Shown here piece by piece: positions 16,549-26,283 of a stretch of 51,850 bases of DNA. The stretch is from an uncultured Lachnospiraceae bacterium (GTDB taxonomy: Bacteria > Bacillota > Clostridia > Lachnospirales > Lachnospiraceae), in NCBI GenBank assembly GCA_947564645.1, contig CANOCU010000027.1, positions 1 through 51,850 on the forward strand, given 5' to 3'. Position numbers and translations under genes: made by a program. Numbering within the stretch: the first letter of the stretch is position 1; every line of letters starts with the position of its first letter. Below the pieces are notes generated by a model. It was not told the DNA's origin. It saw only the letters and a list, made by a program, of their open reading frames with translations, and did not search any database.

Positions 16549-17964
16549 CTAATGCAGTGCAAAAGAAGCCAGGTTGGCCGCCCCGGTTCCCTGATACACA
16601 AAGTACAGGGCATGGATCCCATCCGGGATTGCAATATCCGCGCTATACTCCTGCCACTCGTTGGTGAAGCCTACCGGGATCCATCCGAGCGCTTCCCCAT
16701 CCCACCGGGTCTTTACGCCAAAGGCGCCTTTGCAGTAGCCCCGCACGCGGATCGACACTCTGGTGATGCCTTTGCAGTCAAAATATTTAAATCCGGCATG
16801 TGCGCCCTCCCGCAGGTTCGCCACGTAACCCACTTCTTCGTCTCCGTCTTTTCCGTCCTGGGTCACCTTGGGGAAACGGCAGTCCATCCATTCGCCAGGC
16901 GCACCCGTGGTGAGGGCCGGATCCCTGGCAAACAGATGGCAGGCCAGGTAGGCCGGATATTCCCCTTTGCCGATCAGCGGTCCGCCGTTGGCGCCGCAGG
17001 ACGTGATCTCCGCCTGCGGGATGCTGCCATCCTCCCGGAAGGTAATCTGCTCGATACAGCCCTGCCTGCTGAAATTGGTGCCGTCCGTCTGCCGATGGTA
17101 GAAGATGTACCATTTCCCCGCTATCTCCACAATGCTGCCGTGGTTGTTGCCGCCGTAGGCCATATTTCTGTGGGCAGGCTTATAGGAATCGATATGCAGA
17201 TCCGCATTGCTCACGATCACGCCGCCATAGACAAACCCTTTCATGGGATCCTTACTTGTGGCATAGCACAACTCGTGCATCGCCACCGAAGAATAGATGA
17301 AGTAATAAAGGTCCCCTTTCTTTCTGATAGAAGGCGCCTCGAAGAACTCATGCCCCTCGAAGCTGCTACCGGCGCTGTAAGGCTGGCTGGGTGCGATCTT
17401 CACAGGCTCTTCCAGAATCGTCAGCATATCCGCATCCAGCACGGTCCCCATCGGGCCTGTCCTTGTGGTGTCGCCGATCGCGCAGAAACCTGTATACAGA
17501 TAGGTTCTGTTCCCTTCCGTCAGCACGCCGGGATCAAACTGCGGCTCGTCCCCCTCCCGCTCGCCTAACAGACCACCCTTCTGATCATGCACATATCCGT
17601 AGAATTCGTACTGGCCTGCCGGCGTATCACATACCGCAACGGATACCACCGACTTCTTATCCAGCACATAATACAGGTAGTATCTGCCGTCCGGACCGAC
17701 CGTGACGTCAGGCGCATAGAGACACATCATGCCCTCCCTGTTAAAAGGATCCTGTGTCTTGCGATAGATCACGCCTTCGAAACGCCAGTCTCCCAGATCG
17801 TCCACCGGAGCAGACCAGCATACATAATCGTTAAGACAGTAGGCATGCCCCCGGAAACGGTCGTGGGAGCCATACACATAGACTCTGTCGCCAAATACAT
17901 AAGGCTCTCCGTCCGGGATATATTCCCAGGACGGAAGATACGGGTTAAATGCTTGTTTTTTCAT
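16549..17964 (-). CDS. Glycoside hydrolase family 43 enzyme with C-terminal carbohydrate-binding-like domain
   Basis: The 471-residue protein opens with the GH43 five-bladed propeller. Likely catalytic residues are visible: Asp18 in YIPDGEP (base), Asp86 in YAPDVTV (modulator) and Glu209 in FEAPSI (acid). The last ~130 residues resemble a CBM6-like beta-sandwich (WMDCRFPKV to VYQGTGAANLASFALH). There is no signal peptide, so it is cytoplasmic. GH43 enzymes remove xylose or arabinose units from plant glycan fragments. It follows the amber-interrupted GH3 gene by 61 bases and should share its transcript, so the pair probably trims arabinoxylan-type oligosaccharides. Confidence 0.92.
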   Translation of the reverse strand: MKKQAFNPYLPSWEYIPDGEPYVFGDRVYVYGSHDRFRGHAYCLNDYVCWSAPVDDLGDWRFEGVIYRKTQDPFNREGMMCLYAPDVTVGPDGRYYLYYVLDKKSVVSVAVCDTPAGQYEFYGYVHDQKGGLLGEREGDEPQFDPGVLTEGNRTYLYTGFCAIGDTTRTGPMGTVLDADMLTILEEPVKIAPSQPYSAGSSFEGHEFFEAPSIRKKGDLYYFIYSSVAMHELCYATSKDPMKGFVYGGVIVSNADLHIDSYKPAHRNMAYGGNNHGSIVEIAGKWYIFYHRQTDGTNFSRQGCIEQITFREDGSIPQAEITSCGANGGPLIGKGEYPAYLACHLFARDPALTTGAPGEWMDCRFPKVTQDGKDGDEEVGYVANLREGAHAGFKYFDCKGITRVSIRVRGYCKGAFGVKTRWDGEALGWIPVGFTNEWQEYSADIAIPDGIHALYFVYQGTGAANLASFALH

Positions 17965-18025
17965 TGTTTTATCCTTTTCTCCATTCTCTGAACCTGCTTA
18001 TTGTTCCCTGTATCGTACCTCCGGA

Positions 18026-20449
18026 TCAGTCAATCTTCAGGATCATCTCCAGGATCCTTTCCGCACAGGCATCCATCTCCTGTCTGGTCAGACAGCCTTT
18101 CTCCAATGCCTCCAGAAGGCGCGCCGGATGGCCGCAGCCCATCTTCACGTCGTTGCCCGCTTTCACTTCCTTATAGTGTTCGCCGCAGGTCCACCAGTCT
18201 GTTGTCACACAGCCCTCATACCCCCATTCTTCGCGCAGGATCCCTTCTAACAGATCCCGGTTCTCCGAAGCCCTGTGGCCGTTGATGATATTGTAGGAAG
18301 TCATGATGGACCATGGATCCGCCTCCTTCACGATTATCTCGAATGCCTTCAGATAGATTTCCCTGACTGCGCGCTCCGATGCCCGGGAATCGCTGTTCTT
18401 GCGGTTGGTCTCCTTGTTGTTCAGGGCAAAATGCTTCACCGTGGCCCCGATCCGGTTAGACTGAATGCCCCGCACCATAGCGGCGGCAAGCTTGCCCGCC
18501 AGGAAAGGATCTTCCGAATAATACTCAAAGTTCCGGCCGCAAAGGGGACTTCTGTGAATATTCACCGCCGGCGTCAGCCACAGCGCGATATTGTTCTCCT
18601 TCACCTCCGCGCCGCCTGCCGCGCCCACGGCTTCCACCACCGCCGGATCCCAGGTGCAGGCCAGAAGCGTTGAGCAGGGCCAGCAGGTAGTCGTGACGCC
18701 GCACTCCGGCTTGATACGCAGTCCCGCAGGGCCGTCCGCCGTCATAACGGAAGGCACACCGTACGCCGGCATATTGCCATAACCGAAGGTGTTGGCCACA
18801 CCCAGATTGGGCTGCCCGCCCAGAAGACAGGCCACATCTTCATCCGACAGCTGTGCCAGAAACTCGCGCACGCTCATCTTCCCTTCCGCAACCTCTGTAA
18901 AAGGACGCGCTCCTTCCCTGTAAGGCGTCTTCCATACCTTGTAGGCTTCCCTCGCCCGCACTTCGGGCGTGTAACCGTCCATCTGTTCCTCGCTCATCCG
19001 CACAAGCTCGTCCGCATTGGGATCGTTGGGCTCTTTCTGGGGCAGCGTCTCGAAACTGCCGTCCGCCAGCATCCTCTTTGCCAACTGTGTGGGCGCCATC
19101 CGCTCCGTCAACTGTCTTGTCACCCGGTTCTGTGCAACCGTATACGCATAGGACAGCTTATGTACATCCCGCACGGAAGTTCCCACATAGAATGCGTAAG
19201 TTCCCGCTTCCAACACATAAGCGGACTTCTGTACTTTTCCCAGATCGTCATAGGACGCCATATCTTCCATGGCAAAGGTGAGCATGAGCGTCTGCGTCTC
19301 GCCGGGCTTAAGCTCCCTCGTCTTCCCGAAAGCGATCAGCTGTCTGGCCGGTTTTCCCAGCAGTCCCTGGGGCGCCTCGAAATAAACCTGCACCACCTCT
19401 TTGCCTGCCACGTGCCCCGTATTGGTCACCCGCGCACGCACGCTGCCTGTGCCGTCCTGTTCGCCTGCCCAGTCTGCCTCCACCTCGAAGGTCGTATAGG
19501 AAAGACCGAATCCGAAAGGATAATTCACCTTCTGCGCAGCCCCCGGAATGGTCTCGAAATAGCGGTAACCCACATAAATGTCTTCCGTGTAATCCACATA
19601 GTCCTTGGACTCGTGGAAATTATAAGTGGAAGGATAATCTTCCAGGGAGCCGGCAAAGGTGTCGGAAAGCTTGCCGGATGGATTGCCCTTGCCCGTAAGA
19701 AGCTCCGCCGCCGCCAGGCCGCCCTCGATACCGCCCTGCCATGCCATCAGCACCGCGCCGATCCTGTCATCGTTCACAAACCAGGAAGTATCTACCATGC
19801 CGCCCACATTCATAACCACGGCCACCTTCGGGAAATGCTGCTTCACCGCCGCCACCATGGCCGCCTCGTCCACGGACAGGTTAAAATCGCCGTCCTTGAA
19901 GATCTTCGCGGACACCTCCGCCATCTGCCGCTCGCCCTCCGAGAGATGTTCTTTATTATCATCCACCACGCTCTTCCGGTCCCAGCCTTCGCCGGAGAAA
20001 CGGCAGATCGTGACAAGCGCCGTATCCGTATAGGCCCGTGCCCTGGCCAAAAGTTCCTGCGGCACTGCGGGCTCTACGGTCATGCCCGGCGCATGTCCCT
20101 CGGCGTACTGCCTCTCCACATCCTTTCTGTAGTAATCACACAGCGGCTCATAGATGCTGACACACTCCTGCTACATCTTAAGTCCCTCATACAGATTGCG
20201 GACATAAGCCACCGTCACGTCGCCGCTGCCGCCACCGCCCTTCACATAATCAAAAGCCGCCTTGCCGAATACCGCCAGTTTCGTGCCCTTTGCGAAGGGA
20301 AGCAGGCCGCCCTCGTTTTTCAGAAGGACCATACCCTCCTTCGCCGCATTCTTCGACAATTCGACATGCTCCCTGCTGCCCGTCAGCCGCTGTCCGTTCT
20401 CCCCCAGCGGAAGACTTGGCTGATACATTGCCCGTGCCCATTTTTCCAT
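18026..20449 (-). pseudogene. GH3 glycosidase, inverted domain order, interrupted by an in-frame TAG
   Basis: The true start is ATG 20449, behind an excellent AAGGAGGG site. The 807-codon frame is open except for one TAG at 20171-20173 (after LYEGLKM). Downstream sequence resumes in the same frame with QECVSIYEPLCDYYRKDV and all GH3 landmarks: VAVVMNVGGMVDTSW, NPSGKLSDTFAGSL, YVGYRYFETI, a fibronectin-III-like part, MTADGPAGLRI, CGRNFEYYSEDPFLAG, VKHFALNNKETNRK and the nucleophile Asp in CVTTDWW (residue ~751). It has the same permuted layout as the 5.4-kb enzyme. An internal ATG at 20119 opens a 697-residue frame but would lose part of the first domain. One substitution (for example CAG to TAG) explains the break. 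Suppression or sequencing error remain possible. Confidence 0.82.
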
Positions 20450-21736
20450 CTTGAAACCCTCCTTCGATTCTGTAACATATGGTGATATTGTCAATATAGA
20501 TGCCGCTTCCGTGTGTGCATGATCAAGTCCTATGGCAACGCTTTTTTCATCGCACTTTAAGGTGTCTTCCAAAAGCTTTTCCGATGCTTTTAAAATCCGC
20601 ATGATTTCTGTCCAACCACCCACACTCATGGCATTTTCAAACTCCCGGATGATCTCCTTATTCGGAATAAAGGCTTCTTCCGTCTCCGAATCGTATCCCA
20701 GATATCCTAAATGGATCAACAAGGTAAGCACATCATCCTTTGTCTTGAAATTGCGCATATCATTCTGGAAACTGAACGTATTTACCCGGATGCGTCCGCC
20801 GCCAAGCATCTGCGCAATATCCGCCCGGAGCCCGTCAAAATCCATGTCAATATAAATTTTAAGGGCATCATAAGTCTCCGTGGAAGTCCAATAACTGGAA
20901 AACCTGTGACAGCACATGGCTTCCACAACTGACCTTGGGTTATAAATATGTCTAACATTAACAAACACATACCCATCATACCAACCGCTTGTCTCTTCAT
21001 AATCCATCTTAAACCGCCGGCATAATCCCTTGACCTCATCATCCGTAAACCCGGTATATTCCTCCAACGCCTTTTGATTTATCATGGAATATTCCCAAAA
21101 CATATTAAGGGCTGAATGCTGTCCGTACTTTTTAACCGGCAAAATTCCCGTGGCGTAAGCAAGCGCCACATAAGGCTGATCCTTTAACAAATTCCGCAGG
21201 AAATCAAGATACCTTCTCTGTAATCCCTCCGACTCCTGCCGCTCCCGCATCACACAATCCCACTCATCGATTAAAAAAATGAATTTCTTTTTCGTTTTTA
21301 CATAAATTTTCCGCAACGCCTGCGCAAGCCCCGTCACCTGCTCTGGCAAACAATCCCCATATTCCTCCTGCAGTTCCTCTACTACTTCCCGTTCCAGATA
21401 CTGTGTGATCTCCTGATTCCCGGATTCGATCAGAAACTGCTGCATATTCAGGAAAAGCACATCATACCGGTTCAGATGTTCCCTATATGTCACGTCACTT
21501 TCTATTTTGAACCCTGCAAACAATTCCGCTGAATCACAGCCGCAACTGTAATAAGCCGCAAGCATTTTAAGAGTTATCGACTTCCCAAAACGCCGCGGCC
21601 TGCTGACACAGACATACCTCTGCTCCGTGTTCAACCATTTATTCGTATAGCCGATCAGCCCTGTCTTATCTACATAAATTTCAGAACGCACCGCACTCTG
21701 GAAACCGTCATTATCCGGATTCAGATAAAATCCCAT
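20450..21736 (-). pseudogene. AAA-ATPase-like / PD-(D/E)XK family gene, 3'-truncated and fused in frame to the GH3 gene
   Basis: From ATG 21736 the protein shows the usual start of the large Firmicutes/Bacteroidetes 'ATP-binding, DUF1703' family: IYVDKTGLIGYTN, Walker A-like SRPRRFGKSIT, Walker B-like KFIFLIDEWDC and WYDGYVF. Full members run past 500 residues and end in a nuclease-like domain. Here the family match stops at HTEAASILT, and the frame continues without a stop through the GH3 leader and start codon (ISPYVTESKEGFK then MEKWAR). A deletion has therefore removed the nuclease domain and the GH3 promoter region. The first in-frame stop is the TAG at 20171. The GH3 is now probably transcribed from the ATPase promoter. 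Confidence 0.8.
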
Positions 21737-21762
21737 AAACCGTACCCCCAATTTTTACATCT

Positions 21763-21792
21763 ATTATAGCTTACCTTACCCATCCCACGCAA
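21763..21792 (-). promoter_or_regulatory. Promoter of the truncated ATPase gene (now likely serving GH3 and GH43)
   Basis: TTGCGT (21792-21787), an 18-base spacer and TATAAT (21768-21763) lie just upstream of ATG 21736 on the minus strand. The next promoter to the left is not apparent, so the GH3 and GH43 genes probably depend on this one. Confidence 0.6.
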
Positions 21793-22178
21793 CCGACATG
21801 CATCAATAAATGTTGTATTCGGTAACATTTCATGACAGAGAAGCCGAAGGCTGAACCGTTATAAATACTCTTATTTTGCTAGGGAAATAGCTTGAAATCC
21901 AAGCATAAATATGGTGTACTATATACAAAAAAGATACGGAAGGGGTGAAAAGATGATCTACATTTCCTGCTAAAAGATACCTGGCATGATAGCGGTTTTT
22001 TCGACAGCGACAGCTGCTTATTGTCATGCCGTTTCGCAGGAAAGCAGATCTCCTTTTCACTGATTATATGGTGTGGTCTGTCCTCCGGGGCAGCCATGGC
22101 CTAATGTTCGGTCGCCGGGAATTTCTTTCCTCGCGATCGATTTTTTGTTGCTGTCCTTAAATGTATGGAGGAAATCAG
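21793..22178 (+). promoter_or_regulatory. Leader region of an ABC exporter with a six-codon upstream frame
   Basis: This ~390-base stretch has no full gene. A weak promoter (TTGAAA 21892-21897, 19-base spacer, TACTAT 21917-21922) precedes GGAAGGGGTG and a tiny frame, ATG 21952 encoding MIYISC then stop. A stem GGCATGA (21983-21989) with TCATGCC (22024-22030) follows. A short translated leader plus hairpins ahead of an exporter gene is the layout of antibiotic- or ribosome-sensing attenuators. This is a suggestion from architecture only. Confidence 0.3.
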
Positions 22179-23894
22179 ATGAGAAAAAAGATGCATAATA
22201 GAGATCCCTTAAAATATCAGCTGTTTTTATATAGCAAACCATGGCTTGCGCTCGCAGCTTTTTCCATGGTCATCCTTAGTGCGTATAACTTAGTTGTCTC
22301 CTGGCTGCTTCAAAAGATAATTGACATAGCGGCAGGCAACGATCCCACATCACTTGTTCTTACCGCACTGATCGCTGTTATCACTTTTGCGATTTTTATG
22401 GCTGCATATTTTATCTACCGTATCGCAAGACCAAAGTTTGTGCAGACAGCAATGACACAATACAAAGCCGGCCTTTTTGAGAAGATATTAAGTAAGAAAT
22501 CCGGCACACTGTCCCAGGAAAGCACAGGTAAGTTAATCTCTGCTTTCACAAATGATATGCGCTCGATTGAGGACTATTATCTTGACAGTATTCTGACTAT
22601 TGTGGATATCAGCGTAAGTTTTGCCGGCGCGCTCATTCTTATGCTATGGTATAGTCCGGCATTAACGCTTATCGCAGTATTACTATCCATTTTACCGGTT
22701 ATTGCATCTCTTCCGCCTGCAAAAAAGCTGGCAGAGGCGGAGAAAAAAGTGTCGGCGGGAAATGCCAGCTATGTTGAAATTATAAAGGATATCCTTACGG
22801 GCCTCCCGGTTATAAAAAGTTTCCGTGCAGAAAAGGAAATACAGACGCGGTTTGAGGTAGATAACAGCAAAATTGAAATCATAAAGTCTTACAGAAGATA
22901 TGCAGAGGAAAGTGTTAATCTGCTCAGCACCGCAGCCAGCGTCATTATGCGGATTGGTGTTTTTATGACCGGTGCATGGATGGCCGTGTCGGGAACCGGA
23001 ATTACACCAGGAATCGTCCTGGTTTTTTTGCAGTTGGTCACATTTGTCATCTCGCCGATCGAAAGAATGCCTGCCATTCTTGCAAACAGAAAAGCAGCGG
23101 TCGCCATCATGGACAAATTGTCTGATAGTCTATCCCAGCATGAAGCGGCCAGCGGCAAAGAGATATCTCATACCCTGACAGAGGGCATTTCTATTCGTGA
23201 TCTGTCTTTCGGATACGAAGATGAAAAAGAGATTTTACACCACATTAGTCTTGATTTTGCACCCGGAAAGAAATATGCGATTGTCGGCGGTTCCGGATCA
23301 GGCAAAACAACCTTACTAAATCTTATGATGCAAACGTATGACAATTATAAGGGCAGAATCATGTTCGACGGGACTGAATTGCGACATATTCATCCGGATT
23401 CTCTTTTTCGGACGATGTCGCTTGTTCAACAGAGTGTCTTTGTATTTAACGATACCATCCATAATAACGTTACGTTATATAAGAACTTCCAGGACAGTGA
23501 CGTGCAGTCTGCTCTTGTCAAAGCGGGTCTTTCCCAGTTGATTGCCAGTCATGGCAAAGATTATATCTGCGGCGAAAACGGAAGCGCCCTATCCGGCGGC
23601 GAGAAGCAAAGGATATCCATTGCAAGAGCATTATTAAGAAACACCTCTGTTTTGCTAATGGATGAGGCTACTGCCGCGTTGGATGAAATCACGGCAAGTG
23701 GCATTATGAACTCGGTTTTAGCAATGGAAGAGATTACACGTATCATTGTAACCCATAGACTGGATGCAAACGCATTAAGGAAATACGATGAAATCATCGT
23801 TTTACATCGGGGAGAAATCGCAGAGCGAGGCACCTTTGATCACTTAATAGACGAACACGGTTTGTTTTATTCGCTCTATACCGTTTCGCAATAA
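22179..23894 (+). CDS. ABC exporter (membrane domain fused to ATPase)
   Basis: Starting at ATG 22179 (GGAGG seven bases upstream), the 571-residue protein has a six-helix exporter domain (about residues 20-300). An ATPase with all motifs follows: Walker A GGSGSGKTTL, Q-loop SLVQQSVF, signature LSGGEKQR, Walker B LLMDEATAALD with the catalytic Glu, and the H-loop histidine in VTHRLD. It resembles stand-alone clostridial exporters of the multidrug/peptide type. No partner half-transporter is adjacent, so it probably acts as a homodimer. Its leader may carry an attenuator. Substrate is unknown. Confidence 0.92.
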   Translation: MRKKMHNRDPLKYQLFLYSKPWLALAAFSMVILSAYNLVVSWLLQKIIDIAAGNDPTSLVLTALIAVITFAIFMAAYFIYRIARPKFVQTAMTQYKAGLFEKILSKKSGTLSQESTGKLISAFTNDMRSIEDYYLDSILTIVDISVSFAGALILMLWYSPALTLIAVLLSILPVIASLPPAKKLAEAEKKVSAGNASYVEIIKDILTGLPVIKSFRAEKEIQTRFEVDNSKIEIIKSYRRYAEESVNLLSTAASVIMRIGVFMTGAWMAVSGTGITPGIVLVFLQLVTFVISPIERMPAILANRKAAVAIMDKLSDSLSQHEAASGKEISHTLTEGISIRDLSFGYEDEKEILHHISLDFAPGKKYAIVGGSGSGKTTLLNLMMQTYDNYKGRIMFDGTELRHIHPDSLFRTMSLVQQSVFVFNDTIHNNVTLYKNFQDSDVQSALVKAGLSQLIASHGKDYICGENGSALSGGEKQRISIARALLRNTSVLLMDEATAALDEITASGIMNSVLAMEEITRIIVTHRLDANALRKYDEIIVLHRGEIAERGTFDHLIDEHGLFYSLYTVSQ

Positions 23895-23943
23895 TAAATT
23901 TCTGTTTCCGTCTCCTAACAAAGTCATATGCGGAAGGTTTATA

Positions 23944-23972
23944 GCACCGCCGGCTTAACCGCCTGGCGGTGC
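23944..23972 (+). terminator. Hairpin after the ABC exporter gene
   Basis: GCACCGCC (23944-23951) pairs with GGCGGTGC (23965-23972) and is followed by CGATTTCTGTT. The T content is modest, so terminator function is likely but not certain. It separates the exporter from the convergent anti-sigma-like gene. Confidence 0.5.
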
Positions 23973-24011
23973 CGATTTCTGTTCAAAAGCCGTCTTGCCT
24001 TGTTAAGGAAT

Positions 24012-25589
24012 CTATAAGTGAGAGAATCCATGATTCTGACCTTGCGACTGCACCGTTCTCAGTTCCATATTCCCGATCGCTCCGTCCTCACTGTACAGAT
24101 AATACCAAGCCTTATCTTCCTTCCACTGCGCCAAATGTGCCTGTGCTCCATACCGTTCATCCGCTTCCGGAATGAGATCTCTCACCTTCCCGCAGCGCTC
24201 CTTATAGGTCTCATAAGTCGGCCACGGCCAGAAAGATTCCGCCTCCAAGGTCTCTATACTGTCATCCGGGATCATATACAGATACATTTCTTTACTGTCT
24301 GCATAGGGCAGGATCTGGATCTGGTCATTCCACACACCGATCTGCGCGCCCTGTTCCCAGGAAAATCCGGATTCCTCCAGAGAGACCAGTTCCCGGCTTC
24401 TGTCGCATCTGACATCCCACAGCCAGATCGTTTGGTCTGCTTCGAATATCACGTTGTCATATCGCACATACAGAAGTCGTACCTCTGCAATTTTCTCATC
24501 GCCCTTCATTCCGGCAAACAAGACGTCCTTTCCCTCTGCGCCTTCTTTCGTCTCTTTTCCTTCTTTCCCCGGCTCCTCGCCTGCCGCTTTCTGCCCGCTT
24601 TTTTGTCGATCCAGCAACATCCGCTTTTCCGTATCCTGATCCTGTACGATAAGTGCACTTATCTTATCCGGGTCCACCGCCGTATCCAGCGCAGTCTCGA
24701 AACAGAACTCATCTGCCTCATCCATATGCCCGGACATGCTAAACTGCATTCCGCTCTCCGCTATCATCGTTCCGTCCTGATATTCTACGCCGGTCAGGCA
24801 GACGGAGTGTCCCCATACCGCATGTTGCGCCTCCTCCTTTTCCGTATAGAGACGTATCTGGAAAGGACTTATGTCAACCTGTTTAAAATACAGATCATGT
24901 TCCCCCAATGAGACCGCATCCTCCGGATAGAAGCGAAGCGTATCCGCTTCTGCGGGCAGATTCAAAGCGATCTCCCACTGCCCCTCTGCCAGACAGGTTA
25001 CTGTCTGCGTCTTCTCTGTCTGTACCAGATCCTTCAGCCTGACACGGATTTCCTCTCCTGCCGGTATTTTTTCTTCATAATATAGCACCTGCAGTTCCAA
25101 CAGGACCTTTCCGTCCGCATAAGAATCTTCCACAAATCCGTAGGTGCAGCCATACTCCCTGTCCACGACCTCACATGTTCCGAACATGATATCCCCGTTC
25201 CACGCAATCCCTTCCGGCACCGTCATCTCCACGAGGAAATAACCGTAAGTATCCGTTCTGACCGCCTGCAGCGCCTGGAATTTCAAGCCGTCGCCTTCTG
25301 CCAAGGCATTCTGGGGAATCGCCACACGCTCCATGGTCAGCTTATCCTCCAGTTCCTTCTCTGTTCCGAAATGACCGGACAAACTCTCATGCCATCTCAT
25401 GAGCCCTGCCGCCACCGCCGTCACGGACGCACAGGCAAGCACAGCCGCCGCCAGGATCAGGCCATATCGTTTATGCCCTCTTCTTATTTCACCGGGATGA
25501 TCCTCCAGGCCTGCCAGCGTCTCGGCAAACTGCCTGTGGAAGTTTTCCGGTATTTCATGATAGATATCTCTTTTCATCTTACAATCCAT
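24012..25589 (-). CDS. Membrane-anchored anti-sigma-like protein (DUF4179-type) paired with an ECF sigma factor
   Basis: The 525-residue protein has a short cytoplasmic N terminus (MKRDIYHEIPENFHRQFAETLAGL), one membrane helix (about residues 42-62) and a large extracellular beta-rich region. That region contains a charged low-complexity insert of Lys/Glu/Gly near residues 325-350. The DUF4179-like anti-sigma architecture and its position 112 bases after an ECF sigma gene suggest that it holds the sigma factor and senses an envelope signal. Family assignment of the outer region is tentative. ATG 25589 has AAGGAAAGGA close upstream; ATG 25577 is an alternative. Confidence 0.7.
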   Translation of the reverse strand: MDCKMKRDIYHEIPENFHRQFAETLAGLEDHPGEIRRGHKRYGLILAAAVLACASVTAVAAGLMRWHESLSGHFGTEKELEDKLTMERVAIPQNALAEGDGLKFQALQAVRTDTYGYFLVEMTVPEGIAWNGDIMFGTCEVVDREYGCTYGFVEDSYADGKVLLELQVLYYEEKIPAGEEIRVRLKDLVQTEKTQTVTCLAEGQWEIALNLPAEADTLRFYPEDAVSLGEHDLYFKQVDISPFQIRLYTEKEEAQHAVWGHSVCLTGVEYQDGTMIAESGMQFSMSGHMDEADEFCFETALDTAVDPDKISALIVQDQDTEKRMLLDRQKSGQKAAGEEPGKEGKETKEGAEGKDVLFAGMKGDEKIAEVRLLYVRYDNVIFEADQTIWLWDVRCDRSRELVSLEESGFSWEQGAQIGVWNDQIQILPYADSKEMYLYMIPDDSIETLEAESFWPWPTYETYKERCGKVRDLIPEADERYGAQAHLAQWKEDKAWYYLYSEDGAIGNMELRTVQSQGQNHGFSHL

Positions 25590-25621
25590 TCCTTTCCTTT
25601 TTCAAAACACGCCTTTTCTCC

Positions 25622-25654
25622 CAAAGCATCTCTTTTGTGCAAAGCATCTCTTTT
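25622..25654. repeat. Short tandem repeat between sigma and anti-sigma genes
   Basis: CAAAGCATCTCTTTT occurs at 25622-25636 and again at 25640-25654, an 18-base period, with a partial third GCAAAG unit after it. It lies in the 112-base gap between the two genes. No function is assigned. Confidence 0.6.
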
Positions 25655-25701
25655 CCTGCAAAGTTCGTTTCTTTCCGGATGCAAAACAACATGCCTGTCA
25701 T

Positions 25702-26178
25702 TCAATCCTGCAGCAGATCCCGCAGCTGCAGTCTTGCCCGGCGCAGCCTGCTCTTGACAGTTCCCTCCGGCATCCTCATGATCTGTCCGATCTCCCTGAC
25801 CGAATAGTCTTCTATGTAATAGAGAAGCACGCAGATCCTGTCCTTTTCCCGCAGGGCATCGATAGCCCGGTACAGATCCAGATATTCCTCCCGCACATAA
25901 TGACCGAAATCCGCCTGCAGATCCAATGTCTGTTCTTCCATGGGGATCAGACGCTTCTGCCGGCGCAGCAGGGCATAGCACTCATTGAGCAGAATCCGCA
26001 TGACCCATGTCTTGAAATAGGCCGGCTTTCTCAGACTGTCCCGCCCGGCATACGCCTTCACCACCGCCTCCTGCACCGCATCCAGGCAGTCCTGTTCCCT
26101 GTGCAGAATAGAAAGAGCAAGATGGAACATGTCGGCTTCTATTTCCGTTATGCGTCTTGTAAATTGTTCTTTTTCCAT
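25702..26178 (-). CDS. ECF-type RNA polymerase sigma factor
   Basis: From ATG 26178 the protein has 158 residues with both core regions of group 4 sigma factors. Region 2 includes MFHLALSILHREQDCLDAVQEAVVKAY and FKTWVMRILLNECY. Region 4 includes LREKDRICVLLYYIEDYSVREIGQIM and the recognition helix MPEGTVKSRLRRARLQLRDLL. The longer TTG start at 26199 has no good ribosome binding site. It is followed by the anti-sigma-like membrane protein, forming a signalling pair. A 16-bp palindrome in the upstream region may be an operator. Confidence 0.93.
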   Translation of the reverse strand: MEKEQFTRRITEIEADMFHLALSILHREQDCLDAVQEAVVKAYAGRDSLRKPAYFKTWVMRILLNECYALLRRQKRLIPMEEQTLDLQADFGHYVREEYLDLYRAIDALREKDRICVLLYYIEDYSVREIGQIMRMPEGTVKSRLRRARLQLRDLLQD

Positions 26179-26211
26179 TGGTTCTTTCCTTTCACGCAAA
26201 ACACTAAATTC

Positions 26212-26227
26212 ATTTGATGCATCAAAT
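26212..26227. promoter_or_regulatory. Perfect palindrome upstream of the ECF sigma gene
   Basis: ATTTGATGCATCAAAT is self-complementary over 16 bases and lies 34 bases before the sigma start codon. Its position fits an operator. No matching regulator is identified, and no convincing ECF-type promoter was seen. Confidence 0.35.
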
Positions 26228-26283
26228 TTGCCTTTACACTAATTAGATGTCCGGGAACAATAAATGGTTTAAAAAAAGTGAAA

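Noticed and set aside
19160-20485. 441-codon plus-strand frame opposite the second GH3
   Set aside because: It is the antisense of conserved GH3 sequence with no start signal.
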